Source: Mortierella sp. BCC40632
Lineage: Eukaryota > Mortierellomycota > Mortierellomycetes > Mortierellales > Mortierellaceae
Direction: 5' to 3'
NCBI GenBank assembly: GCA_011634665.1
Contig: WAEK01000004.1
Span: 1,413,501 to 1,477,500, forward strand
Length of the DNA: 64,000 nt
Below are positions 45,301 to 56,956 of this stretch, one piece after another (within the stretch, counting starts at the first letter, position 1; each line of letters starts with the position of its first letter). Made by a program: the position numbers and the translations under genes. The notes under the pieces are model-generated. The model made no database searches. It was not told the origin of the DNA and worked only from the letters and a program-made list of their open reading frames with translations.

Positions 45301-47668
45301 GGATCCGAGATTTGCGGCTGCATTCTATAGTATTATGCAGGACACGCTTGTTGCAGAGGATATGAAACAAGCAAACCGGATAGCTTATGGCAAGCAGCGC
45401 TGGAGAGTGGTTACTCTGGACGGACAACTGATTGACAAGTCAGGAACCATGACAGGAGGAGGTACTAGAGTGCTCCGAGGAGCTATGAGCTCAACGTTGA
45501 CGGAAGAATTTTCTCCAGAGACGTTGAAGCGTATGGAGCACGAACGGGAGCAAGCTGAGGCTGAGTATCGGTTCTTCCAACAGGAGAAGCTCTCGTTGGA
45601 TCGAGAGATTAACACGACGATCGTGAATGTCCCCAAGATGAAGATGCGTCTTTCCATGTTCCAGATGGACATCCAAGCTAACGAGAGTAGGATTGCAGAG
45701 TCAGAGAAGCGTGTCGAAGCACTGAGGTAAGAACAAAAAAAAAAAAAAAAAAAAAAAAAAAGGAAAAAAAGTATAGATTTAAAAAAATGAGTACATGCTT
45801 AAGGTAACTGATTTTAACATCTTCTCACGCCTTATCCCCCCTCTAAATAGACGGGATGCAGAGCCAAAGCCAGCTGAGGTGGCCAAGATGAAGCAACTGT
45901 CCAAGAAAGCAAATGCGCTCAGGGATGAGGTTGTAGAGATCAAGAAGAATGCACAGTCCATCGAAGGAAAGATCAAGGATCTTCAAAACAAAATTCTGGA
46001 CGCTGGCGGTGTCAAACTTCGAGCCCAAAAGTCCAAGGTTGAAGGTCTTCGAGATCAGATCGAGGCCTTGGGTGACAAGATCACCAAGACTAAGGTGGCT
46101 AAAAACAAAGCCGAGAAGGACGTTGTCAAGTTGGGTACACAGATCGCAAAACATGAGAAGGAGCTTGCGGATGTCTCTGTTGATCTCGAGAAGTTGGAGC
46201 AAGAGATCAAAGAAAAAACACAAGAGGCCTCAAGTATTCGAAAGAAGGCAGAAGCAGCTAAGCAGGTATGTCGGTGGACAAGACTTGGAGGTTGTTATTT
46301 GCTTCCTATGTATCCTTTGTTTTCAGTGACACTAATTCATTTACCCTGTAAACGACATGGTATAGCTCATGGAAGACAAGAGCGAAGAGATGGCAACCCT
46401 GAAGCAAGAGCTGGATGCCAAGGTCAAGGTGATTCAAAAGATCCGAACTGCCGAAGTAGAAATGAAGAATCAACTGGATGATCTGAAGCAGTCAGTGAAT
46501 GAGAACGAACGTCGTGTGAAACACTGGAACGAACTCCTGCAAGGGCTTGTTCTACAGGAAGTAGAGTACGATGAGGATGAGATTGTCGCAGAGCTACAAG
46601 AAATTTCAGACACCGACTTGGAGATGATTGACAAGCATGAGCTGGAGCAACAAATCAATCGACTTCAAGAAGAGATCTCTTCGACCAAACCCAACTTGTC
46701 CGTACTTGAAGAGTATAAGAAGCGTGAAGAAGAGTACCTTGCCCGGGCCAAGGATCTGGAAGAGATTACAGAGAGACGTGAAGAGGCTAAGAAAGCCTTT
46801 GATGAGCTTCGCAAGCGACGACTGGATGAGTTTATGGAGGGATTCCAGATAATTTCGTTGCGGTTGAAGGAAATGTACCAGATGATCACTCTGGGCGGTA
46901 ATGCAGAACTGGAGCTTGTGGACAGCTTGGACCCATTCTCAGAAGGAATTATCTTTAGTGTCATGCCACCCAAGAAGAGTTGGAAGAACATTTCTAACCT
47001 TTCAGGTGGTGAAAAGGTAAACGTCTTTTCATGACTGTCGTTTTGTATTTGCTCCCTTGAATCGGGATGGATTGAAGGCAGCAGTCGAGTTGTCTCTCAG
47101 CAGCGCTAACTCTTTTTTTTAATTGTTTGATTGCTTGTATTGTTATCGGACAAAATTACAGACACTGAGTTCACTAGCGCTAGTGTTTGCACTCCACCAC
47201 TTCAAGCCAACACCTCTCTATGTCATGGACGAAATCGATGCTGCGCTGGACTTTAGGAATGTGTCAATCGTGGCCAACTATATCAAGGAGCGGACCAAGA
47301 ACGCTCAGTTCGTCATCATTTCGCTGAGAAACAATATGTTTGAGCTTGCGGACCGTTTGGTGGGCATCTATAAGACAGATAACAAGACAAAGTCGATTGC
47401 CATCAACCCTTCGTCGATGACAGTGTTGAGGCCGACGCCTGTTTTATCGCAGGGATCTTCTAGCACCATGCATGGGAACCTACCGCCGGGAGGCGGCAGT
47501 GGTGGCGCTGGTAGCGTGTCAGGAACTCCCGGGGCTGTACGAAGGATGTCTGCCATGTCGCGGCATAGCGCAGACACCGGAACTCATCACGGAGTAGCGA
47601 GTGCATCAACGCCAACAACGACACCATCCTTAACGCCCCGTCCATCTGTATCAGCATCATCCCAATAA
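42315..47668 (+). CDS. SMC4: Condensin subunit SMC4
   Basis: Eleven exons (42315-42932, 43067-43456, 43558-43683, 43789-43896, 44028-44156, 44255-44399, 44520-44803, 44897-45726, 45851-46265, 46366-47016, 47162-47668) encode 1400 residues, close to yeast Smc4. SMC4 pairs with SMC2 in condensin to compact mitotic chromosomes by ATP-driven loop extrusion. An acidic/Ser-rich tail (1-115) precedes the ATPase head, with Walker [10 protein letters not shown] (149-157). [20 protein letters not shown] and [10 protein letters not shown] are SMC4-typical. A coiled coil follows, then the hinge in exon 8 ([31 protein letters not shown]) and a second coiled coil. The C-terminal head has signature LSGGEK (1227-1232) and Walker [13 protein letters not shown] Ser/Thr-rich tail ends the protein. 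Intron 3 (105 nt) is stop-free and a multiple of three. All exon phases agree. Confidence 0.96.
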
Positions 47669-47988
47669 AGAGACTAGCAGTACCCCTTGACCAGTCTCTA
47701 TCTTGCTACATTAGATTATTTTTCCTTGCGTGCGCCTCTCCCTCCCCCCGCTAGCTAAGGCAATTATACAATTGCACTCTACGGAAGATTTAAGTCGTTC
47801 ATGACCCCTGAGCAACCTGATTACTTCAATATACACACTGGTATTTCTTAAGCCAAGGAATAATTGTAAAGAATGATGGACCTAAAATGAGGCAATTCCA
47901 ATTTGATCCGCGTAGGAAGAAATGCTACACTTGGGCAACTCAATATCACTCTGTCAAATGCAAACACACACGCACAGCACATAGCCAC

Positions 47989-48033
<45 letters not shown>

Positions 48034-48908
48034 TTTGCCTCCGACTCTTGCTCTCCCTCCACAATGACCCTCGCAAGAGCGGTATGTAAGTACGTGATAT
48101 CACCGAAAGGAATAGTGGTGTTTTATATTTGATCGGCCCCCTCGCTTTCTTTCACATGTGATTTACTCTCCTTAAAAGCGTCTCTGCTCCTTTATAATAT
48201 TTGCTCTTATGGCCTATCGACATTTTGAAAAAATGTGGAGAGTGGCAATATGCTTTGTCATCTTTCCGTCTCTCCGTTTCATTTTCTATTGTTTCTCACC
48301 TCCGTCTGTTGACTCTCGTCTCATGTACTACTCATCTCCTGTTACAGTCTCACTTGCACTTTCCTTCTTTTCATACCAATCCTCCGCACAATCCCCTCCT
48401 TTTACTTTAAATACGCGTCGGAGGGATAGTATGAAGAGCTCTATGCATGCCCTAAGTAAGATTAACAGAAGTTATCCGAAAGGATGATCGAGCCCACACT
48501 TCTGGCACAAGTGAAGTTGTGGAAGGATCCAACAAAGCATTGCAAAGGGTAAGTACTGCTCTATGACGAGCGCGAAAGTGAGATTACAGCCTATACGAAA
48601 ATCACAAAAACCCTCCTAGCAAATATACAAAGCCTGTGGCCACCTCCTCCCCCAGAAAAAAAGCAGTGAATGTGTGAAGTATCCCCAGAAGCAAATGAAC
48701 AGTATGAAGTAAAACCTTTGCGAAGGAGCTTTCAATTTGATCCGGACTAAAACTACTAGCACCATACCTCATTCTAAGAACGGAGCCGCAGATCTTTCCA
48801 CCTTTTATTTCCTTTTATTTTTCTATTTAACAAAAGATCTAGCTCATCAACTTCGTTTATTCAGTTTCTAAAACGAGGCCACAATATCCTCAGAGTGTCC
48901 ACCATCTG
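47669..48908. other. Intergenic region with (CT)n tract
   Basis: Includes a (TC)n run at 47992-48029 and C/T-rich DNA around 48170-48400. Small open frames (for example 48209-48487) are not supported by composition or motif. Nothing else is recognised. Confidence 0.45.
47992..48029. repeat. (TC)n microsatellite
   Basis: About 19 TC dinucleotide units in intergenic DNA downstream of SMC4. Confidence 0.9.
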
Positions 48909-49559
48909 TTAAGCACTGTTTGCGTCACACCAATCCTTTTGCACTGGGTCAATACGTGCTGGCTCCCAGTCTTTTCCTGGTAGTCGGGAGTGTGGATCGA
49001 TTTTATACTCCTCCTTGACTGCGTTGTTGTAAGTATTGAGTTGATCTGCGGAGCAACTGTGATTCATACAGTAGCAAGGTTTAGTTGGATTGCAAAAAGT
49101 GTCGGAGTGATGTACGTGATGCCAGACCTCACACATATCCATGCCAAAAATAGTCCATGCTCTCTGTGTACAAAGCAAGAAGTTGTGCTCATTATCGAAG
49201 CATGGCTTAAAAAGGTCACTCCTTTCTTGAAACTTCATCGTGGCGACTTTTGAACGATCCCAACTTTCCACTGTAAACTTTTCGAGTGCTGCCTGGGCCT
49301 GAGCTTCATTTTTTGGTTCAACTTCAGTATCTCCTGAACTATATCCAGCTGGACAGTTGAGAATAATATGCTTGATAAGGGGCCAGTTACACTGGTGCGA
49401 CCAATGATACCAATCACCCATGTTTTGCTGAGAAACGTCAAGCCAGTCTCCAACCGTGCTGAGGAGGTTTTTGGTAAACCCGGGCTTGACGTTGACTTTA
49501 CCCTCGCAAGCTTGTGTAACGACCAAAGCCGTTACAATGAAAAGAGCTGGAAATTTCAT
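48909..49559 (-). CDS. Small secreted cysteine-rich protein
   Basis: Single-exon protein of 216 residues. The N-terminus is a clear signal peptide (MKFPALFIVTALVVTQA). The mature part has ten cysteines, an even number compatible with five disulfides: one each in HQCNW, LNCPAG, KPCFDN, LLCTQR, DMCEVW, TFCNPT, NHSCSA and KDWCDA, and two in KPCYCM. It is also rich in Trp and His (WYHWSHQCNW, EVWHHVHHSD). I do not recognise a family. Size, signal peptide and Cys content fit secreted effector-like or extracellular proteins of fungi. It stands alone at the edge of the gene-poor region, with no neighbouring gene within 1 kb on either side. Confidence 0.75.
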   Translation of the reverse strand: MKFPALFIVTALVVTQACEGKVNVKPGFTKNLLSTVGDWLDVSQQNMGDWYHWSHQCNWPLIKHIILNCPAGYSSGDTEVEPKNEAQAQAALEKFTVESWDRSKVATMKFQERSDLFKPCFDNEHNFLLCTQRAWTIFGMDMCEVWHHVHHSDTFCNPTKPCYCMNHSCSADQLNTYNNAVKEEYKIDPHSRLPGKDWEPARIDPVQKDWCDANSA

Positions 49560-50469
49560 GATAGTTTTACTAGTAAAAGGGAAGAGGCGACATTAATATC
49601 TCTTGGTGATCTGTAAATTAAGTGGCAACGTATTTGTTACAGTGTTTAAAAGGAAGGGAGAGAGTTCTTGGATGTTTTCCCAAGTGCTCTATCAGGAGTC
49701 TCTGGTGAGGTCTGTGAGGGCTGCTGGAGTGAGCTTACAATGTTTAAGTGGAGACCCTAACGATCGTGCTTGTGGTGGTTCTTTTGGTACGTTGTTGCAA
49801 GTGCAGTATCTGTTATTGCTAGTCTGGGGTCTTGAGGTAGGACTGGATGTTTGTTGGTGAGGTGGACTGGGAGAAGCGCCTTCTTTAAATACGCCAAGTC
49901 GAGCATTGTTGGGTATGGGTGCCTGCTTCAGTATCAAGTGATACCAAGGCCAAGAGTGAGACTAACAGGATGATACATACAGGGAATAGGGAGAGAATGA
50001 GAGTAGAGAGATGCATAAAAATAAACCAGGGACAACAGGATGCCAAAGACAAAGAGAGACCAAAGGCAAGGATGACCCAAGGGTAAAGGCAAGGGTATAG
50101 GCAAGGGTAAAAACAAGAGAGGGCAAGAGAGCAACGACAGGTTTTTTTTTTTTTTTCAAACAGCGCATTCTGTTCCAAATTACCGTTTAAATTCAGTGTA
50201 TTGAACTGAAGAAGTGGAAAGAAACTTGTGGAGGCAAGCGGTTTCTTTGGCTAACGGGTTTTTTGGTCGGTTAGGTTAATCTCGGCTGATCGTGGGCTTA
50301 TCCTTGGGCTGATGCAACCCAAAAGGAAATGTGAAAATGTACAACGATGCGTCAGTCTTACTACAAAAAATCTCTTCTTCACCTATTCACCGAAAATAAC
50401 CAAGCCGTTCAGATGGTTAACCGGTCATAGGTCGTTGGTCCAACCGGGAACCAACCGTAGGTTCAGATC

Positions 50470-50479
<10 letters not shown>

Positions 50480-50500
<21 letters not shown>

Positions 50501-50502
50501 AA
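50480..50502. repeat. Poly-A tract, possible retroposed tail
   Basis: About 23 A follow a segment rich in AACCGG and TTGGTC words (50400-50470). A short interspersed retroelement with an A tail would look like this, but no internal promoter boxes or second copy were found. Confidence 0.5.
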
Positions 50503-53312
50503 ACTAATAGGTAAAGACGCATGGCAAGTCTTCGTATTTCATCGACACATTCAGGATCTCTAGTACCGCAATTTGTGCCTTTTAGCTCTTGTTTCCTGCA
50601 AGAAGACGGTGCGCTGTTCAATACTATCCAGTAGAGGCGCTCATCTTCACGAGAGCTACTACAAGAGTTACCATGTGAAGTATAGCAGGCTGTGGAACCT
50701 GAGCGAGACAAGAAGCTGCTTTTATTATTATCTCGGGGTTTCCAAGGGGTCCCTGGTTGTTGTGACTGTGAGACGCTACAACCGCCTGCAAGGTGAGACA
50801 AGTATGGACGTGGACTACGGTCACAGCGCAGGGTCAAGCATGGCCAAGGCGACTCTGCTGTCAGTGACAACATTCAATTATCTTGAGTCGTTGGATCAGG
50901 AGCATGTTCGCAAGAGACATGGTGTCCACAATACCAGCGTGGCAACCATTTAGTGGATGGACGTTAACTGTTACGGTCCCCCCCATTATTCCCTGAGTGT
51001 TGGTTGTGCATACTTCCTCAAGCCTCAAGACACCCTGGCGGATCACATGTGTCCATTGGTCTTCCTCTCACACTACCCTCTTTTAAAAAATGAAGCTAGC
51101 ACGGTACTCGGTATACCTTGGTAGCTTTGGTACTCAGTAGATAGTATGTTGCCAGTTCAAGCTATTTACCTGTGGTACATCGCCTCTGTTCCCAGTAGAA
51201 AAGCACCGGTAAGTACTAGTAATGGCACCAGTTCTCCAGGCAATCTTTGGAGTCAAATTCTCGCTTAATTACAAGAGACGAAAATATGAGGGCTGAGGCT
51301 GCGCATTCCCCGAAAACACAAATTCTTCTAGTATTCCTGGTACAACGAACTGGTGTTTTTTTTACCAGTAGAATGACTGGTATGCGCCCTTTTTATTTCG
51401 TTTAGGTGTATTTCACTGGCTTTGGAACTAAGGCGCCGTTGGCGCCGACCCCGGGCCGTTCTAAGGGAGCACGACTAAGGCAACCTTCGGCCAAGTATTT
51501 GGGGCTTTCACGCTTGCTTTTTGGTTGGGCGGGGACGTGTTGTCTAAAGGTACTAAGAGAAGATCAGTCGACCAATGGGGACATGTCTGGAGAAGGTGAC
51601 GGAGGAGTTTATGACTAGTGAATTCTGAGTCTCCATACAAGTTTTGCCTCCCAAGTCAGAACTTGTTACACCTCATTGTCACGCTCCCCCTCTCCAGTAC
51701 AAGCCTCACTCCCGTCCCTTATATTTGCTCAGTAATACTTCTACTAAACATCTCACCCATCTTAATCCTCACACCTCCTTTCAATGTCTTGGGTCTAGGA
51801 ACTCTTCTTCCTCGACCACAACATAGGGAGCACCAGTTCGTTCCCACCCTTCATGAAAAGCACAACCTATCGTCAAACTCATTTTCTACCGCTGTTCTAG
51901 AGTACCTGTCTTGTTGATGAATCATCAGCTAGTACGTAAATCGAAGTCTTGCTCTCTGCTTTTGCCAGCACTTCCTGGGCTAAACAACTATTGGTTCTTT
52001 ACTAGAAGGGTATATTTCACTACAGAACAGCCTACTCTTTGTACTGACTTATTGAATTTCTCTGTGCGCAAAGGAGAGGAATTGCAGGGCAACAAAGATA
52101 TCCTGCTGTCTTCTCAATCTTCAAAAATATTCAAGAAAAACGTAGAAGCAGTGGTGCAGCAGAGCCTGAAGCGAATGAAGGCGAAAGAGCATGAGAGGAA
52201 GTGCATAGGAGAGGACAGACTGGTAAAAGAAAGACCAAATAAAGGCCACCAGTTCTCTCAACGGTATTCCATACACACTGTATCTCAACTGGGTCGTCAT
52301 TCAACGTACCAGAGTAGATGGAAGCGAAAGCACCTACAAATGAATAAGACAGCAAGCAGTGGGGTGTAAGTGAGAATCAGAGGCAAAAGTGGACAATGGG
52401 GAGAGTCAAATAGTGTGAATGGAATTAGGGAAGAGAGGGAAAGAGGTATGTAAAGAGAAAAGAAAGAGAACAAGTGAGTGACGGCTCAAAGAAAGAAATG
52501 TGAATGAGAGTAGGTGAGAGTGAGACAGAATTGAGATTGGCTCCTCCTGGCCCGATTTGGGCGGGGTTGTGAATGGACGAGTACGTATTTATCGGGTGAC
52601 CAGAGAGAAGAATAGGGTACAACCCTTTTTTCATCTTTCTTTCCGCAAGTTCCCCGGGTACAGTTGAATGACGATGCGCCCCCGCGAATCTCAATTCTTA
52701 GTTTGGAACAGGTCCATTCAATTGCACCCTAGAGCGATGACCCTGTCTTTGACATGTATGTTTAGGCCCTCTCTCCTAGTCTCACCTCCTTTTTTTCCTA
52801 TTGCAATTTGAGGAGCTGATTGTAGTATTGTATCTTTTCTCTTCCTTTGCCTCATCCATGCCGGTATTTCCCTTTCCCAAAAGCTACAGCAAATCGCCTC
52901 ACAAAATTGACTGAAGAAAGCCTTGTTGGCACCCGCATCACTGTGGGGGACTGAAAAGCACTAGAGGGGGCAATATCAGAGGGTGAGGAGAGGAGTGAGA
53001 GGTGAAGTGAGGTGGAAGCAGCGGCAATAAAGGCGAGCAAAGAGGGGACATACATAGTCATGTATCTCAGACTTCAGTTCAATGTCTCGACTCTTCCTCT
53101 GGCTGTGAACACTTGGTTCGCAAAAGCGCCTTATTGTTGTACGCTTGTTCTTTCAACTCAACTGCGGTTTAGAGATGACTTGAGGGGCAAAAGGCTCGAG
53201 TCATAAGAAACAAGAAAAAAAGCCCTTACGAGAAGAGACCCTATTTTTATCATCTTCGTCGTCCTCCTCGTGTCATTCTCAACCTCAAATAACATCTCTT
53301 TCTATGACTCTT

Positions 53313-53399
53313 ATTGTTTCAACTAATCCAAGGCGTAACTTATTGTTGCAACTAATCCAGGGAGTAACTTATTGTTGCAACTAGTCCAAGGAGCAACGA
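53313..53399. repeat. Three tandem copies of a 29-bp unit
   Basis: Units begin ATTGTTKCAACTARTCCA and end GGAGTAACTT or close variants. The three copies differ at about 3-5 positions each and lie head to tail without gaps. No coding frame spans them convincingly. Confidence 0.85.
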
Positions 53400-53927
53400 T
53401 TAGCTATAGTAGAGCAAAGCCATAGAAAACTTGTATCACGGAGGAAGCAATTGAAAACGGAAGAGAACAATGCTATAATAGGATGCAGAATGGGAGTGCG
53501 ATTTGATTAGTGCTAGTCAAATTGCAGGTGGGAATTATTCAAGCGAGTTATATGAGGAAGACTCAGAGTAGGACTGCATGAAGGGACGAAAGACATATAA
53601 ACAGATGTAAAGGGTGGATGGACAAAGAGAATAAAATGGGCTACACTTTGCAGTGAGCCGTTTTCAAGCTCTTCCATCCTTCTAAGAAAGGTTATAGACT
53701 CTGGGGTACTGGTCATTCGACTTCTACCAGACGCTATGGCGTCAGAGACAAGAGGCAGTCCTTGCTCTATGGTGGAGTCCTTTTGGACCCATCCTTAATC
53801 TCCAGTGCGAGCCTAGATTCCTTCCGGATTCCGTAGCCATTACGCGATCGTCCTGACTTCACCATCGAGTCCACGTCTTGCGTGCATTAGGAAACACAAT
53901 ACAATACCCTATAATACCTTTACCTTG

Positions 53928-53958
53928 AAGAAAAGAAAAGAAAAGAAAAGAAAAGAAA
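53928..53958. repeat. (AAAAG)n microsatellite
   Basis: About six tandem AAAAG units in the gene-poor region. Confidence 0.85.
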
Positions 53959-55471
53959 AAGAAAGGAAATGTCGAGCGTCATGCTTACGATTTCAAGAAT
54001 GCTGCAGTGGTGACGACAAGCACCGGGTGGAAATGGCTTGCACTGCTTGGCCTTGCAGTTTTGTGAGTCCTATTGGGAAAGGGGATTGCCAGCGTAAAAG
54101 AAGGAGATACACTGATTATGACAAGTCTCACATTTTCTAAGAGAGGAAGGGGACAAGGTAGGGAAAAAGACTAGCAAATGAACATTATCTTGAAACATTA
54201 TCACATCCACGGGACGAGCTGCTTGGCAGACCTGCTCTAGTTGATAAGAATTCACTAACGGAGCAAGAGGCAAAGAAAACAAGAAATTACCTTCGCTTTT
54301 AGATGAGGGGAGGTGCCTTGTAAGCACCACACGAAAAGGCCCCATAAAGTAAGAAGATCTCTCAAATGTATTTACTACTCTACACCTGCCTCATATCTGA
54401 AAGAAGTAGGTATATTAGGAACAATAAGCACCCTCGACTCTCCCATAGCAAGACCGTTATTCGCACTTGTCCCGAACAGATCTAATCGTACATCTCATCA
54501 ATTCCTCACTATAATGACGATGTGAGATCGTTTGCCAGATCCTAGTAATGATGGCACTTTGGTACGTTAGAGACTCGGATAGAGAGGTGGCACCACTCAA
54601 GAATGGTCTCCATGCAGTGACATTTAAGCTGTCATTTTGTCTATTATCCCCTAGCCATGATGCGTGCACTCCTCAGACCCATGCTGGTTTGATCCGCGCC
54701 GGATTGTGATCTCGATGTCCCAAAGATTGATAATTTGTCTCTTTTCTACTGTCCTCCTCCCAATTAGTTAGAACTGAACTATCAAGCCTTTCTTCCCACG
54801 CGTGTGTGTTGACTATCACCATGGAGAGTAGCCTTGCCCTATTATAAGTTAGCCCATCCTACTTGCTTAATGAGAACCTATTGTAGAAAATAACAGATAT
54901 TGACTAGAAACGTGGTAAATAAGACATTGTTTTGCATCGCCTCTGCTATTACTATGTCTAATATCGAGGCATTTCCTTGAAGTAAGCACAAATTTACCAC
55001 AAGCTTGAACGCGTCCTTTGGCTGGTGGATAGTTAGGCTGGAGAGTATTGAGAAAGAGATGAGGAAGGGGTGGAAGTGGAGAAAAATGAAAGAAGGAATT
55101 TATCGAATACCAAACTCTACAAGGTAAAAACGACGCTCTCTTCCTTTAACCTGATGAGGAGCCCCTTTCACCCCATGCTTTCGAATCCCCAAACTGTGTG
55201 TTTGATATCAAGTCCTTGTGCTCCCTCTGCGCAGTATGCGTTATTGAAATCAAAATAAAGTACAGTATTAAACCAACTATATCGCTGAAACTCAAGGTTA
55301 TTCAGTTGAGAAGCGAAAGGGAGATAATATTTCTAACAAGCTCGCCGACTTTACACCTAGTAGCTATGCTATGACTGTTGACCCTGCGGGTATTGCCGCC
55401 TTTGCAGAAAATAAAAAGGCCCTTACAAGGATGCAGCGAGAGTGGACTTGCCCGCATCTCCACGGCGGACG

Positions 55472-56956
55472 CTATAGACCAGATAGTTCCTCACCAGACA
55501 GCATACCCCGGTTTTCCGAGTTGTTGGTATAATTGCTGGTTGTTGAAAGCAGATAGTCCACGTCACCTGAGTGGTATACGTTTGGTTTTCTAAAGTACAG
55601 GTAGACTCCGATGACAATAGAGGCTGATAGTATCTGGAGAACGATGCCACCAATAACAGTAACTTTGTCAACCCTGATGATAGTTGCGTTGACTAGCATT
55701 CTTCCAGGCGCACGATAGAGGGGCACTGTCCCTGCGGTTTCAGTGAAGGTATATGAAAGCATCATGAGAAGCCTGTCTTGCATCCAGTCAGTAGCAGTGA
55801 TGTTATTGTTGTTCGACATCCACCATCTCCACAGAGGGCTGACCCCCCCTTGCTCAAAGTTGCTTTCATCGGTATTTCGTGTGTGATATGCAATTCCTTT
55901 GAATACCTCGCCGACATGTCTTTTGGACACATCTATAAGCTCTTCATCAGGATTCAGTATAGCCTCTGTGATGTTGGATCTTACAGTCCCGTAGGAGTTC
56001 AGGGATGCCGTGACATTCCAAATAGACACATCGTGGGTACAATTGGTAATATACACATACGATGTTCCAAAACCGTCTGTATGGACATATGAAGGAACTC
56101 CCATATTCGGCTGCGACCTTGCGAAAATCCCATATGTAGGATTCGACGCTTCGAATTCGGGAGTAAGAACACTCCAGAAGTGCCTCCTTGCATAAAAGGT
56201 TACAGAAACCATCTCTTCGGCGATAGAGATGTTAAACCCGCTTTCCACTTCAGTGATATTGAAGGCGTTTCTTTGCAAAGGCTGACACTCGATCCTCACT
56301 CCAATGGATAGCAGATTCTCGACAAGAATGGTAGACGCATTTGTGGACATGAACAGTGGAGTCCAGTAAGGGAGTCCCTTGTATTGGGGTAACTTTCTCT
56401 TGTCGAGATATCCCATAGAGGTCTGCTGAACAAATGAGGCATATTCTTGGGAAAAATAGTTGTCGTACCTGGTCGTATTACCGGTGCCGAAGCCCCACAG
56501 TGTCGACAGGTTGTAAAACGCCGGAGCTGCAAAACTAGTGTACTCGGACAAGTCTGTCGTATGTGTTATCCATGTGTTAAGACCGAGGGATATCACCGCG
56601 GTACACACCATACCTATGACGAAGACAACACCAGTAATGTTTCCAATAGGTTTTATCAGCAGGACAGACGAGAGAGATGGAGTTGCTGCCCAGAGATCGG
56701 TTCCAACATTCCAGTGCCAGTACAGGTCCTTGGTGAACCACCTTGCGGTGAGAAACAGCAGAAGAGAGTAGCTAATTTGGCATGCAGTTGCCCAGTAGTT
56801 GATACGAGTCTTGAGAGCGTCCCTCTCTCCTGTCACCTCGTCCACCAGGCGAGTTAAGCCTGCTAGCTGACAGGAATAGGCAAGGCATGATATGAATATG
56901 AGGAGTGTAAGCCTCAACACTAAGCTAGACTCGAAGGTGTCTACAGATCGTCCCAT
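55472..56956 (-). CDS. Multi-pass membrane protein with large glycosylatable loop
   Basis: Single-exon protein of 494 residues with good coding texture. Three hydrophobic helices lie in the N-terminal 125 residues (VLRLTLLIFISCLAYSCQL, TACQISYSLLLFLTARWF, ITGVVFVIGMVCTAVISL). A roughly 300-residue hydrophilic loop contains many Asn-X-Ser/Thr sequons (NLST, NTTR, NAST, NITE, NISI, NCTH, NVTA, NITA, NATI). A fourth helix (VIGGIVLQILSASIVIGVYLYF) precedes a short polar tail. The sequons imply that the large loop faces the lumen or outside. I do not recognise the family; similar architecture is common in lineage-specific fungal surface proteins. Absence of introns contrasts with the intron-rich conserved genes to its left. 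It is isolated in the gene-poor part of the window. Confidence 0.75.
   Translation of the reverse strand: MGRSVDTFESSLVLRLTLLIFISCLAYSCQLAGLTRLVDEVTGERDALKTRINYWATACQISYSLLLFLTARWFTKDLYWHWNVGTDLWAATPSLSSVLLIKPIGNITGVVFVIGMVCTAVISLGLNTWITHTTDLSEYTSFAAPAFYNLSTLWGFGTGNTTRYDNYFSQEYASFVQQTSMGYLDKRKLPQYKGLPYWTPLFMSTNASTILVENLLSIGVRIECQPLQRNAFNITEVESGFNISIAEEMVSVTFYARRHFWSVLTPEFEASNPTYGIFARSQPNMGVPSYVHTDGFGTSYVYITNCTHDVSIWNVTASLNSYGTVRSNITEAILNPDEELIDVSKRHVGEVFKGIAYHTRNTDESNFEQGGVSPLWRWWMSNNNNITATDWMQDRLLMMLSYTFTETAGTVPLYRAPGRMLVNATIIRVDKVTVIGGIVLQILSASIVIGVYLYFRKPNVYHSGDVDYLLSTTSNYTNNSENRGMLSGEELSGL

Larger units (their letters stand above)
49560..55471. other. 5.9-kb gene-poor region
   Basis: No open frame here has recognisable motifs or convincing coding texture. 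The longest (51911-52369, 152 codons, plus; 50573-50953, 126 codons, plus) are isolated. Structure seen: a 14-base T run near 50143, a 23-base A run after an A/T-rich end (50480-50502), alternating GGTAC/ACCAGT words at 51090-51400, a three-copy 29-bp tandem repeat (53313-53399) and an AAAAG microsatellite (53928-53958). It looks like old accessory or repeat-derived DNA. Confidence 0.45.

Noticed and set aside
50573..50953. Overlapping plus (126 codons) and minus (132 codons) frames
   Set aside because: Neither has recognisable motifs; the minus frame ends in a poly-Phe tract from poly-A/T DNA. Kept only as part of the gene-poor region.
51090..51400. Recurring GGTAC/ACCAGT words suggesting an inverted-repeat element
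   Set aside because: The words are short and scattered; no consistent terminal repeat or target duplication could be fixed.
51911..52369. 152-codon plus-strand frame in the gene-poor region
   Set aside because: No domain, no clear start context, and composition like surrounding non-coding DNA; not supported as a gene.
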